Source of the DNA: Actibacterium sp. MT2.3-13A
GTDB lineage: Bacteria; Pseudomonadota; Alphaproteobacteria; Rhodobacterales; Rhodobacteraceae
Direction of reading: 5' to 3'
Length of the DNA stretch: 40,069 nucleotides
Assembly (NCBI RefSeq): GCF_018139985.1
Contig: NZ_JAGSOU010000026.1
Coordinates: forward strand, 1 to 40,069
Under the pieces are notes generated by a model. That model did no database searches. It was given only the letters and a program-made list of their open reading frames with translations, and had not been told where the DNA came from. Positions 16,531-30,029 of this stretch are shown here, piece by piece (the stretch's first letter is position 1; each line of letters begins with the position of its first letter). A program made the position numbers and the translations under genes.

Positions 16531-17018
16531 TCCGCGGCCTCCTTCATGGCGTTCATCTCGGCCGCGGCGGCCAGGATGGACTTGACGATGTTCTGGTAGC
16601 CGGTGCAGCGGCACAGGTTGCCGGATATGCCGAAACGCACCTCCTCCTCGGTCGGGTTCGGATTTTCCTGCAGCAGGCGATGCGCGCGGGTGATCATGCC
16701 CGGCGTGCAGAAGCCGCATTGCAGCCCATGATGCTCGCGGAAGGCGCGCTGAAGGACATGCAGCGCGTCGGGCGTGCCCAGCCCCTCGATCGTGGTGATC
16801 TCGGCGCCGTTGGCCTGGGCGGCGAAGACGGTGCAGGATTTCACCGACTTGCCGTTCATCTCGACCGTGCAGGCCCCGCAATGCGAGGTCTCGCAGCCGA
16901 TATGGGGGCCGGTGATGTTGAGCTGCTCGCGCAGCGTGTGGATCAGCAACTCGCGCGGCTCGGCCAGCACTTCCTTCGGCTCGCCGTTCACGGTCAGCTT
17001 GATATGCATCTTGGTCAT
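16527..17018 (-). CDS. coxS: CoxS: CO dehydrogenase small (2x[2Fe-2S]) subunit
   Basis: A 163-residue iron-sulfur protein. The N-terminal plant-ferredoxin-type cluster uses Cys42, 47, 50 and 62 ([17 protein letters not shown]). The C-terminal all-helical cluster uses Cys101, 104, 136 and 138 (CGFCTPGM ... LCRCTGY). It carries electrons from the Mo/Cu site of CoxL to the FAD of CoxM. GAGGGAGG precedes ATG 17018; a second ATG at 17009 is less likely. It begins 12 bases after coxM. Confidence 0.95.
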   Translation of the reverse strand: MTKMHIKLTVNGEPKEVLAEPRELLIHTLREQLNITGPHIGCETSHCGACTVEMNGKSVKSCTVFAAQANGAEITTIEGLGTPDALHVLQRAFREHHGLQCGFCTPGMITRAHRLLQENPNPTEEEVRFGISGNLCRCTGYQNIVKSILAAAAEMNAMKEAAE

Positions 17019-17029
17019 GGTGTCCTCCC

Positions 17030-17884
17030 TCAGGCGCGCGACCAGGCGCGCTGGATGGCGCGGGCCAGGATCACGCCGGCGACATGGCGCTTGAATTCGA
17101 CCGGACCGCGGTTGTCCTCGGTCGGTTCGATGTCATCGAGCATCGCGGCGATGGCGGCGGTGGTGGCCTCTTCGTCGCAGTTGGTGCCGATCAGCGCCTC
17201 GGCCGCGGCCCCGGAATGGACCGGAACGTCGCTGAGATTGGTCATCGCGATCGAGGCGCGGGTGACCTTGCCGCCCTCGGCGGCGATCAGCACGGCGGCG
17301 GCGGCGGTGGCGTAGTCACCGATCTTGCGCTTCTGCTTCTCATAGGCATAGCCGCCCGTGGGGGCGGTGAAGGTGATCCGGGTCAGGATCTCCTCGTCCT
17401 CGCGGTCGGTCATGTAGGCGGCTTCGTAGAAGTCGCGCGCAGCCACCTCGCGGGTGCCGCCGGGGCCGACCAGCGTGTAGGTGGCGCCGAGGCACTGCAT
17501 CAGGCCGGGCATGTCGTTGCCCGGATCTCCGTTGGCGACATTGCCGCCCACGGTGCCCATGTAGCGCACCTGCGGATCGGCGATCTGCAGCGCCGCCTCG
17601 CGCAGGATCGGCGCGACGCGGGCAAGCTCCTCGTGCGCGATCAGCTCCTGCTGCGTGGTCATCGCGCCGATGGAGACGGTGGCGCCCTCCACCGAGATCC
17701 CCTTCAGCTCGGCGATATCCTGGAGATCGACCAGGTGGCCAAGCTCGGCCATGCGGAGCTTCATCATCGGGATCAGGCTGTGCCCGCCCGCGAGCACGCG
17801 CGCCTCGTCCCCGTGGTCCTGCAAGACGCGGATGGCAGCCTGCACATCCGCGGGTCTGTGATACTCGAATGCAGCCGGTATCAT
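17030..17884 (-). CDS. coxM: CoxM: CO dehydrogenase medium (FAD) subunit
   Basis: A 284-residue flavoprotein of the PCMH/CO-dehydrogenase FAD family. Both FAD loops are present: AGGHSLIP (32-39) and [16 protein letters not shown] (111-126), with [10 protein letters not shown] later. It hands electrons to quinones at the membrane. First structural gene of the operon M-S-L-D-E-F-(35-codon gene)-G-I. GGGAGG stands before ATG 17884. The 204 bases upstream, after coxC, should hold the operon promoter. Confidence 0.95.
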   Translation of the reverse strand: MIPAAFEYHRPADVQAAIRVLQDHGDEARVLAGGHSLIPMMKLRMAELGHLVDLQDIAELKGISVEGATVSIGAMTTQQELIAHEELARVAPILREAALQIADPQVRYMGTVGGNVANGDPGNDMPGLMQCLGATYTLVGPGGTREVAARDFYEAAYMTDREDEEILTRITFTAPTGGYAYEKQKRKIGDYATAAAAVLIAAEGGKVTRASIAMTNLSDVPVHSGAAAEALIGTNCDEEATTAAIAAMLDDIEPTEDNRGPVEFKRHVAGVILARAIQRAWSRA

Positions 17885-17984
17885 GCTGTTCCTCCCTTTG
17901 CCCGTTCAGCGGGCCTCTGGGCATGGGTTTGAGGAACGGGGGTGCGGCCAGCCAGCGCAGGGCCACCAGTTGAGCGCGCTTTCC

Positions 17985-18011
17985 AACGAAATGCGAATGG
18001 GCTGCACGAAC
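17985..18011 (-). promoter_or_regulatory. Repeated CGAA/TTCG elements upstream of coxM
   Basis: In the 204-base gap between coxC and coxM, three short elements recur on the plus strand: AACGAA (17985), GCGAAT (17993) and CACGAAC (18005), with core spacings of 7 and 13. LytTR regulators usually bind direct repeats, and CoxC carries a LytTR domain, so this patch is a candidate site. The spacing does not match the classic LytTR pattern exactly. No sigma-70 promoter is obvious. Confidence 0.25.
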
Positions 18012-18088
18012 GGCGTATGCAGGCGCAGAAAGATCCGGCCTGCGACAATAGGGCGCGTTTTTGGGGGCAGGGCCGGCGGGGTGCGGCC

Positions 18089-19222
18089 TCAGAGGCCGAG
18101 TCTGTCGCGCACCTCGGCCAGGCGCGAGCGGCTGACCGGCACCTTGCTCAGCGACTCGACGCCATCGAAATAGCAGATGCCGGTGTCCTTCTTGCGTTCG
18201 AAGCTGGTGACGTGGCGGCGGTTCACCAGGTAACTGCGGTGTGTGCGGACGAAGTCGTCGCCGGGGATGCGGTTTTCGGCCTCGGAGATCGACCAGGGGC
18301 AGAACAGCTTTTCCGCGCCCAGGTAGAGCAGCGTGTAATGCCCCTCGGCGCGGATCGCGGCGACCTCGTCGGCGGCGACGAAATGGGTGCGCCCCTCCTT
18401 CTCGTAGGGCAGGCGGAACGCGGCGTGAGGCTCGGCTTCGGGCGGCGGGACGGGGGCCGTCGTCGCGGCGCGCGGCTGCGCCCCGGGCGCGGGGCCGGCC
18501 TCGTTCCCCTCGGCCCCCGGCACCGCGAATGTCACGCCGGTCAGCAGGAAGGCGCCCGAGATCACGAAGGCCGCCAGCGTCACGCCGAAGGCCAGCGCCT
18601 CGTTGCTGATCCAGGGGCCGGGGGCGCCTTCAGCGGCGACCTCGACAAATCCGGTGCCGGCCATGGCGATGAAATGCACCGCGAAGACCGCCAGCCCGAA
18701 GCCCAGCGTGCCCAGGATGATGTTGCGCGCGTCGCGGTTGCCATAGGCGATCAGGAACGCGGTGATGGAAAGTGCCATTGACGCCGTCAGCGCCAGTGCC
18801 ACCCCGCCCAGGGTATAGACCGGGCGGCACAGCTGGATGCCGGACATGCCAACGTAATGCATCACCGGGATGCCGACGCCCACGATCGCGCCCGCCAGCA
18901 CGATCCGGCCCCGGGTGCGCCGGCCGAAATGCACGATCAGCAGCGCGATGCCGGTGATCAGGATCGCCAGCAGCGCCGAGATCATCGTGATCAGCGCGTC
19001 GTAGTAGAACAGCACCGGCAGGGTCAGCCCCAGCATGGCGACGAAATGCATCGACCAGATGCCGCCGCCCAGCGCGACGGCCGACATCGCCACCGCCATC
19101 TTGCGGCGCGGCACGGGCCGTTCCGAGGCCCCGCGCGTCAGCGACAGGCCCGTGAATCCCGCCATCAGCGCAATTGCCAGTGACGCGGCGACCAGCAGAT
19201 AGTCGTGAGAATAGTCAAGCAA
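18089..19222 (-). CDS. coxC: CoxC: MHYT membrane sensor with LytTR DNA-binding domain
   Basis: About 377 residues. Seven hydrophobic segments carry the three MHYT-type motifs WSMHFVAM, PVMHYVGM and AVHFIAMAG, thought to bind a metal and sense a gas. A Pro/Ala-rich linker leads to a C-terminal LytTR domain (ADEVAAIRAEGHYTLLY, VRTHRSYLVNRRHV). CoxC and CoxH of Oligotropha have this layout and are presumed CO-responsive regulators. The frame opens at GTG 19312, but TTG 19222, with GGGGAGG 9 bases upstream, starts right before the conserved LDYSHDYLL and is preferred; this start is uncertain. It lies upstream of coxM on the same strand. Confidence 0.88.
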   Translation of the reverse strand: MLDYSHDYLLVAASLAIALMAGFTGLSLTRGASERPVPRRKMAVAMSAVALGGGIWSMHFVAMLGLTLPVLFYYDALITMISALLAILITGIALLIVHFGRRTRGRIVLAGAIVGVGIPVMHYVGMSGIQLCRPVYTLGGVALALTASMALSITAFLIAYGNRDARNIILGTLGFGLAVFAVHFIAMAGTGFVEVAAEGAPGPWISNEALAFGVTLAAFVISGAFLLTGVTFAVPGAEGNEAGPAPGAQPRAATTAPVPPPEAEPHAAFRLPYEKEGRTHFVAADEVAAIRAEGHYTLLYLGAEKLFCPWSISEAENRIPGDDFVRTHRSYLVNRRHVTSFERKKDTGICYFDGVESLSKVPVSRSRLAEVRDRLGL

Positions 19223-19449
19223 TCCCCGAGCCCTCCCCGACCCGAAGGCATAGTCCTCCGGCCGGGACCGTAACAGATGGCTTTGGGGGCGGCAATTCTC
19301 ACCCTTGACCACGCGTCAGTCGGCGCGCCTGCCGCGCGCCCCGGCCGGCGCGGTCCGGAATCGCCCCCCCGAACGCGGCGTTCCATGCTAGGACTTGTGG
19401 GGGATAGGGAGGGCCCCGGCGCCACCGGGCGGACGCAGGGAGGACAGCA

Positions 19450-20415
19450 ATGACCGACACGCCGGAAACCGAACCGAAAGGCGCCGGGCGCGTGCCTCAG
19501 CCCGCGCACCCCAGCGAGCGCTGCATCGAACTGCCCTGGTGCCGCCCGAAACCGGAAAGCGAAGATCCCGCCGTGCCCGGGAGGATCGCGCGCATCATGC
19601 GGGACCCGAGCTACCGGCAGGCGGACCAGGATGTCGCCTTCCTCAACCACGACGACACGCGCGGCCTGCGGCTGCAACTCGACTATCTCAAGCCCGAAAG
19701 CCTGATGGAGGCGCATGGCATCATGCATTCCATCGTCGTCTTCGGCAGCACCCGCATCGCCGAACCGCGCGCCGCGCAGCGCCGGGTGGACGAACTGACC
19801 GCCGCGCTTGCCGTCGCGCCGGGCGACGCCGAACTTGCGCGCGATCTGTTGATCGCCCGCCGGGTTCTGGACAAGAGCCATTACTACCAGGTCGCGCGTG
19901 ATTTCGCCCGGCTGGTGGGGCAGGCCGAGGGGCCGCACGGCAATCGCCTGGTCGTCGTCACCGGTGGCGGCCCCGGCATCATGGAGGCCGCCAACCGCGG
20001 CGCGCATGAGGCCGGCGCGCGCACGGTCGGACTGAACATCACCCTCCCGCGTGAGCAGTTCCCCAACCCCTATGTCACGCCGGGGCTGTGCTTCCGCTTC
20101 CATTATTTCGGCCTGCGCAAGCTGCATTTCCTGATGCGCGCGCGGGCGCTTGTGGTTTTCCCGGGCGGCTACGGCACGCTCGACGAGCTGTTCGAAACGC
20201 TGACCCTGATTCAGACGCGCAAGATCGCGCCGGTGCCGGTGATCCTGGTGGGCGAGGCGTTCTGGCGCAACCTGTTCGACCCGGAATTCCTGGTTGCGGA
20301 GGGCGTCATCGACCCCGAGGACCGCGAACTGTTCTGGTTCGCCGAGACCGCTGAGGACATCTGGGCCGACATCCTGCGCTGGTACGAGCTTGCCGGGGGG
20401 TCGCTGACCGCCTAG
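19450..20415 (+). CDS. LOG-family (TIGR00730-type) nucleotide phosphoribohydrolase-like protein
   Basis: A 321-residue Rossmann-like protein with the two LOG signatures: TGGGPGIMEA (171-180) and PGGYGTLDE (238-246). LOG enzymes split nucleoside 5'-monophosphates to base and ribose 5-phosphate; in plants they activate cytokinins. The long N-terminal extension (about 90 residues before SIVVFGS) puts it in the longer bacterial subgroup. CAGGGAGGACAG gives a strong ribosome site before ATG 19450. It is followed 54 bases later by a beta-CASP nuclease on the same strand. Confidence 0.85.
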   Translation: MTDTPETEPKGAGRVPQPAHPSERCIELPWCRPKPESEDPAVPGRIARIMRDPSYRQADQDVAFLNHDDTRGLRLQLDYLKPESLMEAHGIMHSIVVFGSTRIAEPRAAQRRVDELTAALAVAPGDAELARDLLIARRVLDKSHYYQVARDFARLVGQAEGPHGNRLVVVTGGGPGIMEAANRGAHEAGARTVGLNITLPREQFPNPYVTPGLCFRFHYFGLRKLHFLMRARALVVFPGGYGTLDELFETLTLIQTRKIAPVPVILVGEAFWRNLFDPEFLVAEGVIDPEDRELFWFAETAEDIWADILRWYELAGGSLTA

Positions 20416-20469
20416 CCTGTGAGACGAAGGCACCTGCCGGGAAACCGGCGCGACATCGCGGGGTGAGCC

Positions 20470-21870
20470 ATGCGCCTGTCCTTTCACGGCGCCGACCGGG
20501 GCGTGACCGGCTCCTGCCATCTGGTCAGCGTAGGCCGGCACAAGATCCTGATCGATTGCGGCATGTTCCAGGGCGGGCATGAGCTGGACGAGGAGAACGC
20601 CGCGCCTTTCGGCTTCGACCCGGCCGCGATCGACTATCTCCTGCTGACCCATGCCCATCTCGACCATTGCGGGCGCATCCCGCTGCTGGTCCAGCGCGGT
20701 TTCCGGGGCGAGATCATCACCACCGCCGCCTCGCGCGAACTGGCCCGGCTGGTGCTGCTCGATTCCGCGCATCTGCACGAAGAGGAAGCCCGGCACCGCG
20801 CGCGGAAGCGCCAGCGCAACGGCGGCAACGGCGCGGAGGCGGATGTCGAGGGGCCGCTCTACGACACGCTCGACGCACTCAACAGTTTCGACCGTTTCGG
20901 CCGGATGGTCGAATACGGCGAGCGGATCGAACTCGACGGCGGGATCGCGGCGACCTTCCACGAGGCGGGGCATATCCTCGGCTCGGCCAGCATCCTGCTG
21001 GAGCTGCCCGAGGACGGCAGGACGAAGCGGATCCTGTTCTCGGGCGATCTGGGCAGCAACGACCGCGTGCTGTTGAACGATCCCCGGCCGCCCGGAGAGG
21101 TCGATGCGGTGGTGATGGAAGCCACCTATGGCGACCGCGACCACCGGTCGCTCGACGCATCTGTGCGCGAATTCATCGACGCGATCCGGGACGCCCATGA
21201 GAGGGGCGGGAACGTGATCATCCCGACCTTCGCGCTGGAGCGGGCGCAGGAGCTGCTTTATTACCTGCGGCTCGGCATGCGGGAAAAGGCGCTGCCCGGG
21301 ACCCTGCGCGTCTATCTCGATTCCCCCATGGCGATTTCGGCCACCGAGATCTTCCGCCGCCACCCCGAGGGCTACCGCCCCGAGATCCGGGCGCTGTTCG
21401 CCGAGGGGCGCGACCCGTTCGCGCTGCCCGGCCTGGAATTCGTGCGCGAGGCTTCGGAATCGATGGCGCTGAACCAGATCCGCTCGGGGGCGGTGATCAT
21501 GGCCGGCTCGGGCATGTGCACCGGCGGCCGGGTGCGCCACCATCTGCGCCACAACCTCGCCCATGCCGATTGCAGCGTGATCTTCGTGGGTTTCGCCGCC
21601 GAGGGCACTCTGGCGCGCATCATCATCGACGGCGCGAAACGCGTGCGCCTGTTCGGCCACGACATTCCCGTGCGGGCGAAGATCCACACCATCAACGGCT
21701 TCTCCGCCCATGCCGACAGGTCCGAACTTCTGGACTGGCACGCGCGCCTCGGCCGGCCCGCGCGCACCTTCCTCGTGCATGGCGAGCCGCGGTCGATGAA
21801 GGCGCTGGCCAAGGGGCTGAAACACACGCAGGTCGTGATGCCGGAGCAGGACCAGAGCTACGAACTGTAG
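20470..21870 (+). CDS. Beta-CASP metallo-beta-lactamase-fold ribonuclease
   Basis: A 466-residue RNA-processing nuclease relative (YSH1/CPSF73-like). The zinc motif is HAHLDH (His61, His63, Asp65, His66), followed by EAGHILGSAS, FSGDLG, the beta-CASP segment beginning VMEATYGDRDH, and the C-terminal RMMBL part INGFSAHADRSELLDW. Such proteins act as endo- or 5' exonucleases on RNA. Bacterial members of this type are less studied than RNase J, so the substrate is unknown. It converges on the ATPase operon with a hairpin between. Confidence 0.88.
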   Translation: MRLSFHGADRGVTGSCHLVSVGRHKILIDCGMFQGGHELDEENAAPFGFDPAAIDYLLLTHAHLDHCGRIPLLVQRGFRGEIITTAASRELARLVLLDSAHLHEEEARHRARKRQRNGGNGAEADVEGPLYDTLDALNSFDRFGRMVEYGERIELDGGIAATFHEAGHILGSASILLELPEDGRTKRILFSGDLGSNDRVLLNDPRPPGEVDAVVMEATYGDRDHRSLDASVREFIDAIRDAHERGGNVIIPTFALERAQELLYYLRLGMREKALPGTLRVYLDSPMAISATEIFRRHPEGYRPEIRALFAEGRDPFALPGLEFVREASESMALNQIRSGAVIMAGSGMCTGGRVRHHLRHNLAHADCSVIFVGFAAEGTLARIIIDGAKRVRLFGHDIPVRAKIHTINGFSAHADRSELLDWHARLGRPARTFLVHGEPRSMKALAKGLKHTQVVMPEQDQSYEL

Positions 21871-21875
21871 GGGCG

Positions 21876-21897
21876 GCGCCGGCCGGCAGGCCGGCGC
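21876..21897. terminator. Bidirectional hairpin between convergent transcripts
   Basis: Perfect 9-base arms GCGCCGGCC / GGCCGGCGC with a GGCA loop fill the 30-base gap between the stops of the ribonuclease gene and atpG. Position and symmetry suit a terminator for both; there is no T-tract. Confidence 0.6.
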
Positions 21898-22723
21898 GGG
21901 TCAGACCTCGCCCTCGCCGCCGGCATGCGGGCCGGCCTCGTCCATCACCGCCTCGGCTCCGGTCACCACGTCCAGAAGGTCGGCGGTGATCTCCTCCTGC
22001 CGGATGCGCCGCAGCTCGCGCTGCAGCTTTTCGAGCCGGTCGTCGATGTTGTGCGCGGCCGCGTCCATGGTCCGCACCCGCGCGTTGCTTTCGCTGGCGA
22101 GGCTTTCCATCAGCGCCCGCGCGACCTCGGCAAACAGGTATTCCGAGGCCAGCCGGCGCAGCAGGGCGGCGGGGGCGAGGTGGTGCAGGGGCGGCTCCGG
22201 CGGGGTTTCGACCTCCAGCAGCCGTGCCGAGAGCGGCAGGATGGTGCGCTCGGTCACCGCGAAGCGCGCCCCGGCGCGGGGAAGGGCCAGCACGATCCGG
22301 GCGGAAGATGCGGTTTCCAAATCCTTGCAGATGCTGTGCGCGAGCGCCGGAACCCCGGCCACGCGCGTGGTCATGCGGTGGCTGCGCTGAAAGCGGATGC
22401 GCATTTCCTGCGCGCGGCCCATTCCCCGGCTGCCGACGACGACAAGCGCCTCGCCGGGGGCGCGGATCGCCTGCGCGCGGGTCAGGATCTCCACGTCGAA
22501 ACCGCCGACGAAGCCGTGCTCGGCGCAAATGGCGATCAGCACCGGGCGTCCGGTGCCCGGCGTGCCGAAGGCCGCGCGCCCGCCCTGTCCGGCCAGCTGC
22601 GCCGCGCCGGCGATGGCATGTTCGATCGCGCGGGCATAGCTTTCAGTCCCGTCGAAGGCCTGTTGCGCCTCCTTCGCCTGGTTCGCCGTCATCGAGCGTA
22701 GCGCGCCGACCAGATCGTGCAGT

Positions 22724-24293
<1,570 letters not shown>

Positions 24294-24304
<11 letters not shown>

Positions 24305-25052
24305 GCGCGTCCCCGACCAGGCGCGCCGTGGCCTCCTCGATCTGGCGGGCCCAGGTGAAGCTGAGGATCGCATGCGGGAAGCGCAGCTCGACCCCGCCGA
24401 GGATTTCGGGCGCGACGACGAAGGTCACGCGCGCCTCGCTTTGCAGCCAGCCATGCAGCCCGTTCTGCCAGGTTTTCCGGTCCGTCTCGGACAGTTCCGT
24501 TGCGGTGACCACCGCGACCTCGCCCGAGGCGCCGGTCGCGTCGCGCCGCAGCGCCTCCAGCTCGCTTTCGGGCAGTGCTTCGAAATAGGCGCGGACGGCG
24601 GCCATGGTGCCGGGGCCGAGCCGGGCGGCGGCGCTGTCCTGCAGCACCCCGGCGGCGATGCCGGTGGCGAGATCGGCGATTTCGGATTTCAGGGTGGACA
24701 GCGCCGCGCGCCGGGCCTGTTCGGTGGCCTCGCGCGCCTCGGCGCGGATCTGCCCGGCCTCGGCCTGCGCCGCCTCCAGCAGCTTGCGCCGTTCCGCCTG
24801 CATGTCCTTGTGCACCGCCTCCACGAGGTCGCGCCGCTCCGCCTCCAGCGCCTTCTGGGCGTCCTCGTAGCGCCGGCGCGCGGCCTCGGCCTCGTCGGCC
24901 TGGCGCTGCGCGGCCTCGGCGGCCTCTTGCGACAGGGCCTGACGCTTCTCGATGACCTGCCGCACCGGCCGGTAGAGGAACCGGCTGAGCAGCCAGACCA
25001 GGACGAGGAAGTTGACCGCCTGGAGGGCCAATGTCCACCAGTCGAATTGCAT
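24294..25052 (-). CDS. atpF: N-type ATPase subunit b with delta-like C-terminus
   Basis: A 252-residue stator subunit, longer than the ~160 of ordinary b. Residues about 5-28 form one membrane helix (LALQAVNFLVLVWLLSRFLY), then a long coiled coil rich in Glu, Arg and Ala to about 140. The last ~90 residues (VAVVTATELSETDRKTW, VAPEILGGVELRF, ..ARQIEEATARL) follow the pattern of the delta/OSCP C-terminal domain. No separate delta gene exists in the operon, so b likely does both jobs. ATG 25052 starts 2 bases after the atpE stop. Confidence 0.85.
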
Positions 25053-25054
25053 GG

Positions 25055-25303
25055 TCAGCCCACGAACGGGTTGGCGTAGAGCAGCAGGAGCGCGATCACC
25101 AGGCAGTAGATCGCCATGGTCTCGATCATCGCCAGGCCGACGAAAAGCGTGCGCGACAGCGTGCCCGCCGTCTCGGGCTGGCGGGCGATCGCCTCCATCG
25201 CGGCGGCGATCGAGCGGCCCTCGCTGAGCGCGGGGAAGATCGCCCCGAAGGAGACGGTGACCACCGCGCCGATGATGCTGATGATTTCGATGCTGTTGTC
25301 CAT
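25055..25303 (-). CDS. atpE: N-type ATPase c subunit (rotor ring)
   Basis: An 82-residue two-helix hairpin with ARQPE in the polar loop. Helix 2 has the ion-carrying Glu61 (ETMAIY). Helix 1 has a second carboxylate, Glu28 (FPALSEG), at the place of Gln32 in the sodium-binding ring of Ilyobacter; Thr62 and Tyr66 match further ligands there. N-ATPase c subunits were proposed to bind sodium, yet the studied Burkholderia ring was reported proton-specific, so the coupling ion is open. AAAAGGA precedes the ATG. Confidence 0.92.
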   Translation of the reverse strand: MDNSIEIISIIGAVVTVSFGAIFPALSEGRSIAAAMEAIARQPETAGTLSRTLFVGLAMIETMAIYCLVIALLLLYANPFVG

Positions 25304-25314
25304 GACTGTCCTTT

Positions 25315-25983
25315 TCAGGTTTCCACGCTGCCGACCGCCGCGCCGACATAGACCGTCGCCAGCACGGTGAAGATGTAGGCCTGGATGATGCCGATCAGGA
25401 TGCCCAGCAGCATGAAGGGGATCGGCAGCAGCAGACCGGCGAGAAAGGCCACGATCGCGAGGACGAACTCGTGGCTCATCATGTTGCCGAAAAGACGGAT
25501 CATCAGCGAGAAGGTCCGGGTCAGCTCCGACAGGATGTTGAGCGGCAGCATGAAGGGGTTCGGCTCGATGTAGTGGCGCAGATAGGGCAGCGCGCCGCGG
25601 GCCCTGAGCCCGAAGACATGCACCGACACGAAGACGATCGTGGCCAGGGCCGCCGGGGTCTCGATATGCCCGGTGGGGGGCGTGGCGCCGGGCAGCACCG
25701 CCACGAGGTTGGCCACCACCAGAAAGATGAAAAGCGTGCCGAGGATGGGCATGAACGGCCAGGGATCGCGCCCGACGATGGCGCGGATCTGCTGACCGAT
25801 GGTCTCGACCACGATTTCCAGCACGGTCTGCGCCGCGCCCGCCTGCACCCGGGGCCGCCGCAGCACAACGCGCACGAGGATCAGCAGGACCGCCATGATG
25901 ACCCAGGTCGTCACCACCGCCCGGCTGATCGGCACGGGGCCGATGGTGAACAGGAACTCGGGGGCGAGCGGGTTGCGGTCCAT
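25315..25983 (-). CDS. atpB: N-type ATPase a subunit
   Basis: A 222-residue membrane protein with about five or six hydrophobic helices. The stretch LTRTFSLMIRLFGNMMSHEF holds the essential arginine next to the c-ring (MIRLFGN), and the last helix ends IQAYIFTVLATVYVG. It forms the ion half-channels. Shorter than typical housekeeping a subunits (~250), as usual for the alternate type. Its ATG lies 2 bases after the mini-ORF stop. Confidence 0.92.
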   Translation of the reverse strand: MDRNPLAPEFLFTIGPVPISRAVVTTWVIMAVLLILVRVVLRRPRVQAGAAQTVLEIVVETIGQQIRAIVGRDPWPFMPILGTLFIFLVVANLVAVLPGATPPTGHIETPAALATIVFVSVHVFGLRARGALPYLRHYIEPNPFMLPLNILSELTRTFSLMIRLFGNMMSHEFVLAIVAFLAGLLLPIPFMLLGILIGIIQAYIFTVLATVYVGAAVGSVET

Positions 25984-25985
25984 CC

Positions 25986-26054
25986 TCAGCCCGCCCCCGC
26001 GCCGTGGATGGCGCCGCGCCGCCTCAACCGTTCAATCGCATCCAGAAAAGTCAT
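25986..26054 (-). CDS. 22-codon mini-ORF in the place of atpR
   Basis: A frame starting MTFLDAIERLRRRGAIHG and ending 2 bases before atpB. Its ATG overlaps the atpQ stop as ATGA, like the true gene joints in this operon. N-ATPase operons normally have a ~100-residue, three-helix AtpR here; this peptide has no membrane segment. It may be a leader that hands ribosomes from atpQ to atpB, or the scar of an atpR deletion. Expression is unproven. Confidence 0.35.
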   Translation of the reverse strand: MTFLDAIERLRRRGAIHGAGAG

Positions 26055-26337
26055 TTTTCGTTCATCCGTTTCCAGGCCATGTAGAACCCGAGGACCGCGC
26101 CCGCAAAGATCAGCGCGCCGGTGAACACTACACCCGTCCCGAGGCTTTGATCCAGCCACCGTCCGAGAAACATCCCCGCCAGCACCGGCGTCACGATCAG
26201 CCAGCCAAGCGCGCCGACCATGGAGAGGTTCTTCCACAGCGACCGCTCGCCCTCGGTTTCCCAATGCGCGCGCCGCTTTTCGCGCAGGCGCACGGCCTTC
26301 TGCATCTCGGTGCCGCCGTTATGCTCGGGCCGTTCGG

Positions 26338-26341
<4 letters not shown>
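26051..26341 (-). CDS. atpQ: AtpQ/AtpI-like N-ATPase membrane protein
   Basis: A 96-residue protein: a charged N-terminal third (MQKAVRLREKRRAHWETEGE), then two membrane helices (ALGWLIVTPVLAGMFLGRWLD and FTGALIFAGAVLGFYMAWKR). This is the small AtpI-type protein of alternate ATPase operons, thought to help c-ring assembly or ion supply. ATG 26341 overlaps the atpC stop by ATGA, and its own stop overlaps the mini-ORF the same way. Confidence 0.82.
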
Positions 26342-29794
<3,453 letters not shown>

Positions 29795-29807
29795 GGCCGC
29801 GTCATTT

Positions 29808-29827
29808 CCGCGCGGCTGCGCGGTTTT
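29808..29827 (+). terminator. Rho-independent terminator after rpoN
   Basis: CCGCGC-GGCT-GCGCGG followed directly by TTTT, 13 bases after the rpoN stop: a 6-base perfect GC stem, tetraloop and T-run. It separates rpoN from the sigma-54-dependent operon. Confidence 0.75.
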
Positions 29828-29878
29828 CGCGCGTGGCGCGGCAAAGACGCCGACTCCCGCCAGGAGACCCGATCCGGT

Positions 29879-29895
29879 CTTGTTGATTTCAAATG
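29879..29895 (-). promoter_or_regulatory. Candidate activator site of sigma-54 promoter 1
   Basis: Read on the minus strand this is CATTTGAAATCAACAAG. It matches 14 of 17 bases with the element at 37707-37723 before the second sigma-54 promoter, in opposite orientation. It ends 30 bases upstream of the -24 box, in an AT-rich patch. It could bind the local sigma-54 activator. Confidence 0.4.
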
Positions 29896-29925
29896 ATTTT
29901 TTTGCTTGGCAAAGATTTCCGGAGT

Positions 29926-29941
29926 TGGCACGTCGCTTGCA
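29926..29941 (+). promoter_or_regulatory. Sigma-54 (-24/-12) promoter 1
   Basis: TGGCACG-TCGC-TTGCA matches the sigma-54 consensus TGGCACG-N4-TTGCA at every base, with the required 10 bases between the GG and GC doublets. Transcription would start near 29952, leaving a leader of about 78 bases before the ABC binding-protein gene. Confidence 0.9.
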
Positions 29942-30029
29942 TGAAGGCGATAGCGGGTGCCGTGGCTCAGGCCGGGTGCCCGCCGCAAAGACAACAATAG
30001 TCATGACCAACCAAGGGAGAGACCGACAG

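Noticed and set aside
19165-21825. An 886-codon minus-strand open frame opposite the LOG and beta-CASP genes.
   Set aside because: It is the antisense shadow of two well-supported genes; long antisense frames are expected at this GC content.
25986-26264. A 92-codon minus-strand frame covering the atpR position, considered as AtpR.
   Set aside because: Most of it overlaps atpQ in another frame, it has no membrane segments and its composition is that of a shadow frame. Only the last 22 codons lie outside atpQ.
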